This document shows positions 1 through 5,866 of a DNA stretch of 8,719 bases, one piece after another. The notes below the pieces were generated by a model, which was not told where the DNA came from, made no database searches, and saw only the letters and a list, made by a program, of their open reading frames with translations. The stretch is from Clostridia bacterium. GTDB taxonomy: Bacteria; Bacillota; Clostridia; Oscillospirales; Ruminococcaceae. How positions within the stretch are numbered: the first letter of the stretch is position 1; every line of letters starts with the position of its first letter. Location of the stretch: positions 1 through 8,719 of the forward strand of contig JAGKVC010000146.1 in assembly GCA_021152595.1 (NCBI GenBank). Direction: 5' to 3'. A program made the position numbers and the translations under genes.

Positions 1-426
1 GCGCAGCATGTCAAGCGTGCATTTACGCAGGACGGAACGGTTCTCGTTGAGGAATATGTGACCGGCAGAGAATTCCGCGTCGGCGTATTCGGATATGATC
101 CGCCGTTTGCGTCGTTTGTCGGCGAGATTACGGGCGGTTCCGAAGATGACCTGACAATCCCCGCCGATCTCGATGATCAGACGGTACATATCATGCGCGA
201 CCTTGCGATCTCTGCGTTCTGCGTTCTGGAATGCAGCTCGCTCGCTCTCGTGGATATCTATTATACAAATCGCGGCGATATCCTGCTCGGTGAGGTCAAT
301 ACGATGCCGGAGCTTTCTGACAAGGCAGCGTATCCGAAGCTCATGGCCGATCTGGGGATGCGGTATCCGTATCTGCTGGATAAGCTGATTGAGCAGGCGA
401 TCGAACACGCAGACCGCAGCTTTTGA
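1..426 (+). CDS. D-Ala-D-Ala-ligase-like ATP-grasp protein, C-terminal 141 residues (5' end outside window)
   Basis: The reading frame is open from base 1 and ends with TGA at 424-426, so only the C-terminal ATP-grasp part is present. Numbering from the first visible residue, an EEYVTGRE segment (17-24) matches the ligase family's ATP-grasp core. D85, E98 and N100 (in GEVNTMP) match the Mg2+/ATP ligands, and the end (YPKLMADLG, then a Leu/Ile-rich helix) is the usual Ddl C-terminus. In the family these enzymes join D-Ala to D-Ala, or D-Ala to D-lactate or D-Ser, in the cytoplasm for peptidoglycan precursors. Several substrate-pocket features are missing here. The loop between GEI (41-43) and IPADL (53-57) is only 9 residues, the Arg of the usual RVD is L83, the Gly after NTMP is E104, and the pocket Ser position is A109. 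The fold is secure; the D-Ala ligase activity is doubtful, so no symbol is given. It lies 12 nt upstream of the DUF1934 gene and is probably cotranscribed. Confidence 0.85.
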   Translation, partial: AQHVKRAFTQDGTVLVEEYVTGREFRVGVFGYDPPFASFVGEITGGSEDDLTIPADLDDQTVHIMRDLAISAFCVLECSSLALVDIYYTNRGDILLGEVNTMPELSDKAAYPKLMADLGMRYPYLLDKLIEQAIEHADRSF

Positions 427-438
427 GTCGGAGGGTGT

Positions 439-885
439 ATGTCTGCAAAACAAATGAAAAAGCATGAGGAGAATGCAATCCTGAACATTCTCAGCACGCA
501 GACTGCCGAGGGCGAAACGGAACGCTCCGAGCTGGATACGACAGCACATTTTTCGCGCAAAGGCAATGAGGTAACTATTATCTATACAGAACTGGATGAA
601 TCCGGCGAGCCTGCCGGAGAGACTTCGATCACCGTTCTGGATCAGAATCTCGTAACGATCCATAAGGTCGGATTCGCTGAAGCTGTTATGATACTGGAAC
701 CGGGCAAGACACATCCGGTTCGGTATTCCACGATTTTCGGCGATATGGAGATGCTGCTCTGCGCACTGGAGATTCATGCGTCCTTTCATCCGGGCGGCGG
801 CAGATTGCAGCTTCGGTATCTGATTGATGTCGGAGACAGCTATTCTGCTATGAATACGATTGATCTGCGTGTCCGGCTTCGGTGA
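439..885 (+). CDS. DUF1934 / YwiB-like beta-barrel protein
   Basis: This 148-residue protein matches the DUF1934 family pattern. It has an N-terminal ILNILSTQTAEGE strand, a Ser/Glu-Leu stretch, a central Tyr-x-Glu-x-Glu/Asp-like segment (YTELDESG), a short HKVGF segment in place of the usual Arg-x-Gly, an RYSTIFGDMEM block (family: T-x-FG) and a C-terminal GGGRLQLRYLIDVG strand. Members are small calycin-like beta-barrels of unknown biochemical role; B. subtilis YwiB is encoded directly upstream of argS, as here. There is no signal peptide or membrane segment, so it is probably cytoplasmic. ATG 439 is chosen because GGAGG (430-434) lies 4 nt upstream; that spacing is short, but the next ATG (454) would be 19 nt away. 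The gene sits 12 nt after the ATP-grasp stop and 49 nt before argS, which suggests one operon. Confidence 0.88.
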   Translation: MSAKQMKKHEENAILNILSTQTAEGETERSELDTTAHFSRKGNEVTIIYTELDESGEPAGETSITVLDQNLVTIHKVGFAEAVMILEPGKTHPVRYSTIFGDMEMLLCALEIHASFHPGGGRLQLRYLIDVGDSYSAMNTIDLRVRLR

Positions 886-934
886 AGCACGGCGCGCCTG
901 TCATACAACAGAGACAACGGAAGGAGTGTTGTAT

Positions 935-2704
935 TTGAACCATATATCGGCTTCTTCAAATGAAGCGAAAAATCTGATTATGGAAGCAATCGGACGGCTG
1001 GTTGCTGACGGGGTATTTCCGGCGGAGCCGCTTCCGCCGTTCAATATTGAGATTCCGGCTGACCGGTCACACGGCGACTTTGCTTCCAATGTGGCGATGG
1101 TTTCTGCAAAGACATTGCATATGGCACCGCGAAAAATTGCTGAGGAAATTGCGAATGCGCTTGATCTTGAGGGTTCGCCCTTTGATAAAGTTGAAATCGC
1201 AGGTCCCGGCTTTATGAATTTCTATCTCGGACAGAGATGGTATTCGGATGTGGTGCGGAATGTCATTGCAGAAGGCGAACGCTACGGATGCTCGGAGATC
1301 GGAAAAGGCAAACGTGTCCTTGTGGAATTTGTTTCCGCGAATCCGACCGGCCCGATGCATGTCGGCAATGCGCGCGGCGGTGCAATCGGTGATACGCTGG
1401 CGTCTGTTCTTCAGGCTGCCGGTTACCACGCTGAGCGCGAATTCTATGTCAATGATGCCGGCAATCAGATCGAGAAATTCGGCAAATCGCTGTCGCTGCG
1501 TTATATGCAGCTCTGTTCTGAAAAAGGTCAGGAGATCTATCGGACAACGCCTGATACCGATGAACTTTGCAGGAAAATCTACGGCGATAACGGCAATACA
1601 GAGGATTTCCCGATGCCGGAGGACGTTTATCTCGGACAGGATATCATTGCACATGCAAAGAACTATTATGATATCCACGGCGATGCACTGGCATCTGTTT
1701 CCGATGAGGAACGCCGGAAAGCGCTTGTTGATTATGCTCTGCCGCTGAATATTGCGGGACTTGAGCATGACCTCAGGCAGTACCGGATTGTCTATGACAA
1801 CTGGTTCCGTGAGAGCACAGTGCATGCGAAAAATGAAACGAAACTGATCGTGGACAAGCTGCTTGAAGCCGGCAAAGCCTATGAGCAGGATGGCGCAATC
1901 TGGTTCAGGGCGACGGATTACGGCGTGGACAAGGATTTCGTTCTCCGCCGCAGCAACGGGCTTTATACTTATATTGTACCGGATATCGCGTACCATTATG
2001 ATAAGCTCGTGACCAGAAACTTTGACAAAGCGATCAATGTTCTCGGCGCGGATCATCACGGCTATGTTCCGAGACTGAAAGCAGCGCTGACAGCGCTCGG
2101 CGTCGATGCATCCAAGCTGGATGTGATTCTGATGCAGATGGTCGCGGTTATGCGTGACGGTCAGCCGGTCAAGCAATCCAAAAGAAGCGGAAAAGCACTG
2201 ACGCTTGTCACGCTGCTTGAGGATATTCCGGTTGATGCAGCAAGATTTTTCTTCAATCTGCGTGAAGCAAATTCACATTTTGAGTTTGATCTGGATCTCG
2301 CAGTTGAAAAATCTTCCTCGAATCCTGTTTACTATGTGCAGTACGCACATGCGAGAATTTGCAGTCTGATCCGGAATCTTGCGGAAAGCGGCGTACCGGT
2401 TCCTGCGGCGGAAAAGGCAAAACTGGATCTGCTCAGCTCCCCTGCCGAGCGCGAATTGATCCGTCAGGTGGCGCTGATGCCTGCTGAAATTGAAACGGCA
2501 GCGGCGCAGCTTGATCCTTCCAGACTGACAAAATATTCGATTGATCTTGCGGCGCAGTTCCATAAATTCTATGATGCCTGCAAGGTGCGCGATGCAGAAA
2601 CAGAGGCTTTGCGTGATGCACGTCTCCTGCTCTGCGATGCTGTCTGCCGGACGCTTGGCAATGTTCTGACACTGCTGAAAGTAACAGCTCCGGAACGGAT
2701 GTAA
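935..2704 (+). CDS. argS: Arginyl-tRNA synthetase (class I)
   Basis: This 589-residue enzyme charges tRNA-Arg with arginine using ATP in the cytoplasm. Domains in order: an N-terminal Add1-type tRNA-binding domain with the conserved PADRSHGDFASNVAM block; the Rossmann catalytic core with FVSANPTGPMHVGNARGG, whose HIGH-type motif is H142-V-G-N145; the EFYVNDAGNQIEKFG segment; GADHHGYVPRLKAAL; the KMSKS-type loop K413-Q-S-K-R417-SGK; and the DALR anticodon-binding helical domain (PVYYVQYAHARI) ending in APERM. Length and order are normal for bacterial ArgRS. The start is taken as TTG 935 because AAGGAG (921-926) lies 8 nt upstream. A TTG at 929 is too close to that site, and the frame is open back to TTG 860 inside the DUF1934 gene without a good ribosome-binding site. 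HVGN for HVGH is seen in some clostridial ArgRS (from memory); Gln in the KMSKS loop is less usual. No T-box-like leader is visible in the 49-nt gap. Confidence 0.97.
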   Translation: MNHISASSNEAKNLIMEAIGRLVADGVFPAEPLPPFNIEIPADRSHGDFASNVAMVSAKTLHMAPRKIAEEIANALDLEGSPFDKVEIAGPGFMNFYLGQRWYSDVVRNVIAEGERYGCSEIGKGKRVLVEFVSANPTGPMHVGNARGGAIGDTLASVLQAAGYHAEREFYVNDAGNQIEKFGKSLSLRYMQLCSEKGQEIYRTTPDTDELCRKIYGDNGNTEDFPMPEDVYLGQDIIAHAKNYYDIHGDALASVSDEERRKALVDYALPLNIAGLEHDLRQYRIVYDNWFRESTVHAKNETKLIVDKLLEAGKAYEQDGAIWFRATDYGVDKDFVLRRSNGLYTYIVPDIAYHYDKLVTRNFDKAINVLGADHHGYVPRLKAALTALGVDASKLDVILMQMVAVMRDGQPVKQSKRSGKALTLVTLLEDIPVDAARFFFNLREANSHFEFDLDLAVEKSSSNPVYYVQYAHARICSLIRNLAESGVPVPAAEKAKLDLLSSPAERELIRQVALMPAEIETAAAQLDPSRLTKYSIDLAAQFHKFYDACKVRDAETEALRDARLLLCDAVCRTLGNVLTLLKVTAPERM

Positions 2705-2712
2705 CCGTTCTG
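2691..2712 (+). terminator. Hairpin spanning the argS stop codon, possible weak terminator
   Basis: CGGAACGG (2691-2698) pairs with CCGTTCTG (2705-2712), one pair being G-U. The 6-nt loop contains the TAA stop of argS. No T-run follows; the next bases are AT-rich (TAATAAATAAATG). It could be a factor-dependent end, an RNA-stabilising 3' hairpin or chance. It is the only GC-rich hairpin seen at the argS end. Confidence 0.3.
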
Positions 2713-2756
2713 TAATAAATAAATGACAGCGGCGCAATAATCAAATGGAAATTTTC

Positions 2757-2790
2757 GGTATTTTTTACAATGAAAACCGTAAAAAATACC
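2757..2790. repeat. Perfect 12-bp AT-rich inverted repeat between argS and the regulator
   Basis: GGTATTTTTTAC (2757-2768) is exactly the reverse complement of GTAAAAAATACC (2779-2790), with a 10-bp spacer. It puts a T6 run and an A6 run 20 bp apart, about two helical turns, so the DNA may be bent. No T-run follows on either strand, which argues against a standard intrinsic terminator. It ends 34 bp upstream of the candidate promoter of the regulator gene, so an operator, an upstream AT-rich promoter element or an argS 3' hairpin are all possible. Confidence 0.6.
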
Positions 2791-2824
2791 CCTTCAAATA
2801 AAATATTAACATTCTGTTCACAGC

Positions 2825-2860
2825 TTGTTAACAACTAAGGACGGGAAATATGTTACAATC
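2825..2860 (+). promoter_or_regulatory. Candidate promoter of the CdaR/PucR-like regulator, with overlapping palindrome
   Basis: TTGTTA (2825-2830) and TATGTT (2849-2854) have an 18-bp spacer and match the vegetative -35/-10 consensus at 4 positions each; TACAAT overlaps at 2854-2859. The -35 lies inside a perfect 10-bp palindrome, TTGTTAACAA (2825-2834). The surrounding 2740-2860 stretch is clearly more AT-rich than the coding DNA. A start near 2860 would give a leader of about 120 nt. The palindrome over the -35 would suit an operator, perhaps for autoregulation. This is read by eye only. Confidence 0.4.
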
Positions 2861-2982
2861 TGTAATAGTTTCAGATCAGGAACTATCCCTGAATGGACCG
2901 TACGGTTGACATCAGATCCCTCCTGCCTGAGATCATGGCACTCCCAATTAAAAATTCATGAAGAAAGCGAAGGGATCGTATT
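2861..2982 (+). promoter_or_regulatory. Untranslated leader of the regulator gene
   Basis: No convincing coding frame fills this stretch. It holds a short hairpin (TCAGG 2876-2880 with CCTGA 2888-2892), a perfect 10-bp palindrome ACCGTACGGT (2897-2906) that runs into TTGACA (2906-2911, a consensus -35 without a good -10 at normal spacing), and the ribosome-binding site AAGGG (2970-2974), 8 nt before ATG 2983. No known riboswitch was recognised. Confidence 0.35.
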
Positions 2983-4068
2983 ATGTCTAACAGACCGTTT
3001 CAGGGACTTGTCGTTTCGATGCACGACACCATTCACGCTACCATCGGCGTTGTCGATGAAACCGCAACGATTATCGCATGCAGCGATCCGACCAGAGTCG
3101 GTACGACCAATGAGTTCGTATCAATGGATATGAACGAATCCGGAGACCTGTTCATCCGTGACGGCTTTACCTATAAGCCGTTCGGAGTCCGCACCACACC
3201 GGATTATGCTGTTTTTGTTGAAGGCACGGATGAGAATGCTGCAAAGTATGCGGACATCCTCGCAATCGCAATGTCCAGCATCAAGCAGTATTATGACGAG
3301 AAATATGACCGCAACAACTTTATTAAGAATGTTGTTCTTGATAATGTGCTGCCCGGTGATATTGTCGTCAAGGCACGCGAGCTGCACTTCAACGCTGAGA
3401 TCAGCCGCGTTGTTTTCCTGATCCGCATCGTTTCTGCAAATGATATCTCTGCTTATGATGTCATTCAGAATCTGTTTCCGGATAAGAGCAAGGACTTTGT
3501 CTTCAACATTACGGAGACTGATATCGTCCTTGTCAAGGAAATCAAGTCCACCAATGAGAGCAAGGATCTCGAAAAGCTCGCTCGCTCCATTGCAGATACC
3601 CTTTCGAGCGAATTCTATACCCGTGTCAATGTCGGCATCGGTACCAGCGTTGTCGGCGTAAAGGATCTTGCACGTTCCTTCAAGGAAGCGCAGACCGCTC
3701 TTGAGGTCGGCAAGGTATTCGATACGGATAAGGTCATCGTCAGCTACGATAATCTCGGCATTGCAAGACTGATCTATCACCTGCCGACAACTCTCTGCGA
3801 GACGTTCCTGCATGAGGTCTTCAAGCGCGGCAGCATCGAAAGCCTCGATCACGAAACGCTGTTTACGATCCAGCGTTTCTTCGAGAATAACCTGAATGTT
3901 TCCGAGACCTCCAGAAAGCTGTTTGTTCACCGCAACACGCTGGTCTACCGTCTTGAGAAGATCAAGAAGCTGACCGGTCTGGATCTCCGCGAATTTGATC
4001 ACGCGATCGTCTTCAAGATTGCGCTGATGGTAAAGAAATATCTTTCGTCCAGCCCTGTAAAGTTCTGA
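2983..4068 (+). CDS. CdaR/PucR-type transcriptional regulator (sensor, degenerate GGDEF-like domain, HTH_30)
   Basis: This 361-residue cytoplasmic protein has the CdaR/PucR layout. Residues about 1-115 resemble the sugar-diacid-recognition (PAS-like) sensor: the VVDETATIIACSDPTRVGT block parallels the family's V-x-D-x-x-G-R-I-I-x-S-x-D-x-x-R-I-G pattern. Residues about 125-260 form the degenerate GGDEF-like domain, with VGIGTSVVGVKDLARSFKEA matching the family's GIG...S..EA..AL signature. Residues about 293-351 are a PucR C-terminal HTH_30 with LNVSETSRKLFVHRNTLVYR (recognition helix HRNTLVYRL). In the family such proteins are ligand-responsive regulators of small-acid or sugar-diacid catabolism. 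No such catabolic genes are visible here; the next genes are ftsEX, so the ligand and targets are unknown. ATG 2983 follows AAGGG by 8 nt. Its own candidate promoter upstream and terminator downstream suggest a single-gene transcript. Confidence 0.88.
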   Translation: MSNRPFQGLVVSMHDTIHATIGVVDETATIIACSDPTRVGTTNEFVSMDMNESGDLFIRDGFTYKPFGVRTTPDYAVFVEGTDENAAKYADILAIAMSSIKQYYDEKYDRNNFIKNVVLDNVLPGDIVVKARELHFNAEISRVVFLIRIVSANDISAYDVIQNLFPDKSKDFVFNITETDIVLVKEIKSTNESKDLEKLARSIADTLSSEFYTRVNVGIGTSVVGVKDLARSFKEAQTALEVGKVFDTDKVIVSYDNLGIARLIYHLPTTLCETFLHEVFKRGSIESLDHETLFTIQRFFENNLNVSETSRKLFVHRNTLVYRLEKIKKLTGLDLREFDHAIVFKIALMVKKYLSSSPVKF

Positions 4069-4108
4069 GCGAAAGCATGGATCTGATTTGTTTGTGAGCT
4101 TTGGGGAG

Positions 4109-4140
4109 TGCCGAACGGAGTGATTCGTTTGGCATTTTCC
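4109..4140 (+). terminator. Intrinsic terminator after the regulator gene
   Basis: TGCCGAACG (4109-4117) pairs fully with CGTTTGGCA (4126-4134), counting one G-U, across an 8-nt loop, and is followed at once by TTTT and CC. It starts 40 nt after the regulator stop and should separate that gene from ftsEX. Confidence 0.75.
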
Positions 4141-4242
4141 ATGTTTACATAATTGATTTTCGCCCTTGGGAAGATGTCGAAGAATCAGCGCATGGTTTTG
4201 TTCGCGCTGATCCCCAAAACGTCCAAATAAGGAGGAATACTC
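4141..4242 (+). promoter_or_regulatory. ftsE upstream region with possible pseudoknot leader
   Basis: After the terminator, ftsEX needs its own start signal. CATAAT (4148-4153) is a near-consensus -10, but no -35 at normal spacing was found, so the promoter is uncertain. ATCAGCGC (4184-4191) pairs perfectly with GCGCTGAT (4204-4211). The loop's GTTTTG (4195-4200) can pair with CAAAAC (4215-4220), giving an H-type pseudoknot ending 8 nt before the AAGGAGG ribosome-binding site (4229-4235). No T-run follows, so it is not a terminator. Control of ftsE translation is an inference. Confidence 0.4.
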
Positions 4243-4935
4243 TTGGTAGAGTTAAAAAATGTGTCCGTGACATATGAAAGTACCGGCGTTGAGGCACTTT
4301 CAGATGTCAGCCTGAAGGTCGAGGACGGCGAATTTGCTTTTGTCATCGGACGGTCAGGCGCCGGAAAAAGTACGCTGATCAAGCTCCTGCTCAAAGAGCT
4401 GGATGCGAACAGCGGCGAAGTTTATGTCAATGGCTATGATCTGACGAAGCTGAAAAAGCGCAAGGTTCCGGAATTCCGCCGCACAATCGGCGTTGTGTTT
4501 CAGGATTACCGTCTGATCCACACCATGACAGTCTATGAAAATATCGCTTTTGTGCTGCGCGTGATTGATGCGCCGAAAAAGCAGATCCGCAAGCGCGTTC
4601 CTTACGTAATGTCTCTGGTCGGTCTTCAGGATAAGGCGGACTGTTATCCGAGTGAGCTTTCCGGCGGCGAGCAGCAGCGCTGCGCGCTTGCCCGTGCGCT
4701 TGTGAATGATCCGGCACTGCTGATTGCTGACGAGCCGACCGGTAATGTCGATCCGGAGCTTGCCTACGAGCTCGTTGAACTGCTGCAGGGCATCAATGCC
4801 TGCGGCACGACAATCCTCATGGTTACGCATGCACACGAGATGGTCCGTCATTTCGGCGGCAGAATCATCAATATCAGTGAGGGCGAGGTCGTATTTGACG
4901 AAGTGATTGGAGGCGCAGAAATTGAAGCTCAGTAG
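4243..4935 (+). CDS. ftsE: Cell-division ABC transporter ATPase FtsE
   Basis: This 230-residue ABC ATPase has all motifs: Walker A GRSGAGKST (36-44), Q-loop Q87 in VFQDYRL, signature LSGGEQQR (139-146), Walker B LLIADEPT (159-166), D-loop near 167-170 and H-loop H196. VFQDYRL and the short length are typical of FtsE rather than a substrate-importing ABC protein. In the family FtsE binds FtsX at the inner face of the membrane, and its ATP cycle drives a conformational signal that activates a peptidoglycan hydrolase outside; nothing is transported. TTG 4243 is the start because AAGGAGG (4229-4235) lies 7 nt upstream and the beginning (VELKNVSVTY) fits the family. The end overlaps the ftsX start by 14 nt, which fits equal and coupled synthesis of the two partners. 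Confidence 0.96.
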   Translation: MVELKNVSVTYESTGVEALSDVSLKVEDGEFAFVIGRSGAGKSTLIKLLLKELDANSGEVYVNGYDLTKLKKRKVPEFRRTIGVVFQDYRLIHTMTVYENIAFVLRVIDAPKKQIRKRVPYVMSLVGLQDKADCYPSELSGGEQQRCALARALVNDPALLIADEPTGNVDPELAYELVELLQGINACGTTILMVTHAHEMVRHFGGRIINISEGEVVFDEVIGGAEIEAQ

Positions 4936-5839
4936 TTTTCGGTATCTTGTCGGACAGGGCTTTGACAATGTCTGGAAGAACCGCGTTATGGCTTTTGCGT
5001 CGTTCTGTGTGCTTCTGGTCAGCCTGCTGCTTGTCGGAATCTCGGTTCTGTTCTATATTAACATCAACGCGATTATCGGCGGTATTGAGGATAAAAATGA
5101 AGTCATTGTGTACCTGAAGGAGGATACGGATGATTCCCGTCTCAATGCGATCGGCGATGAACTGCGTGCCATGAATAACATCGCCAGCGTTTCGCTTTAT
5201 ACAAAGGAAGAAGCGTTTGAGGATCTGAAAAAGGATATGAGTGATCAGGCGATCGTGTTTGAATCGCTTGGAGACGACAATCCGCTGCTGGATGCCTACC
5301 GGATCCGTGTTTCGGATATCTCAAAAATGGATGAGACGCTCTCTGCGGCGGAAAAGCTCGATAACGTGGATTCTGTCCGTTCGCCGGATTCTTTTGTCGA
5401 GCTGCTGACTGAAATGCGCCGCGTTGTCACAATCGTTGCGATTGCAATTATTGTTGCGCTTCTGATTGTCTCTATGGTTATTATCTCGAATACAACCCGT
5501 GCCAGCGTGTTCTCCAGACGACGTGAGATCAGCATTATGCAGAGCGTCGGTGCGACAAAGGCGTTTATCCGTTTCCCGTTCTTTGTCGAAGGAATGATCA
5601 ACGGATTTATGGCGGGCGTATTTGCAACACTGCTGACATGGTTTGCATATGACAGCCTTGTCAATCTGCTCGGAAGATTTGATGTTCTGAGCACGATCGG
5701 TCTCGGCAATGTCATCCCTTTCAGCAAGATCTATCTGATTGTCATGCTTTCGTATATCATCGCGGGTTCTCTGATCGGCGCATTCGGAAGCGTTCTTTCG
5801 ACGCGTGTGCATCTGAGATACCGTGCGGCAAATATGTAA
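4922..5839 (+). CDS. ftsX: Cell-division membrane protein FtsX
   Basis: This 305-residue permease-like protein has the four-segment FtsX layout: TM1 about 22-46, a large extracellular loop about 47-166 (start VIVYLKEDTDD), TM2 about 168-190, TM3 about 222-246 and TM4 about 270-294. Between TM2 and TM3 is the conserved cytoplasmic stretch RRREISIMQSVGATKAFIRF, typical of the family. FtsX carries the FtsE signal across the membrane, and its first outer loop binds the coiled-coil part of a murein hydrolase or activator. TTG 4922 is preferred over the upstream TTG 4907 because GGAGG (4909-4913) lies 8 nt before it and would lie inside the longer version. That site sits inside ftsE, so translation is probably coupled. 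The gene for the likely hydrolase partner begins 27 nt after the stop. Confidence 0.95.
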   Translation: MKLSSFRYLVGQGFDNVWKNRVMAFASFCVLLVSLLLVGISVLFYININAIIGGIEDKNEVIVYLKEDTDDSRLNAIGDELRAMNNIASVSLYTKEEAFEDLKKDMSDQAIVFESLGDDNPLLDAYRIRVSDISKMDETLSAAEKLDNVDSVRSPDSFVELLTEMRRVVTIVAIAIIVALLIVSMVIISNTTRASVFSRRREISIMQSVGATKAFIRFPFFVEGMINGFMAGVFATLLTWFAYDSLVNLLGRFDVLSTIGLGNVIPFSKIYLIVMLSYIIAGSLIGAFGSVLSTRVHLRYRAANM

Positions 5840-5866
5840 TCCAAAAGCAAAAAGGAAGGTTTATTT

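Noticed and set aside
860..934. Longer N-terminus for ArgRS from TTG 860
   Set aside because: The added residues do not resemble ArgRS, overlap the DUF1934 gene and lack a good ribosome-binding site; TTG 935 has AAGGAG at 8 nt.
1067..2176. Minus-strand open frame of 369 codons opposite argS
   Set aside because: It lies wholly inside a confidently identified argS. Its translation is rich in Ile, Arg, His and Cys with no recognisable domain, as expected for the antisense of a conserved gene.
2906..2937. Second promoter using consensus TTGACA at 2906-2911
   Set aside because: No acceptable -10 at 16-18 bp; the nearest candidate GATCAT is 19 bp away and weak.
2825..3133. Open frame starting at TTG 2825 and overlapping the regulator start
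   Set aside because: Its start coincides with the candidate -35 and it has no ribosome-binding site; more than half lies out of frame within the leader and regulator gene.
3121..4002. Minus-strand open frame of 293 codons opposite the CdaR/PucR-like gene
   Set aside because: It mirrors the codon pattern of the sense gene, has no domain match by eye, and the sense strand carries clear family motifs.
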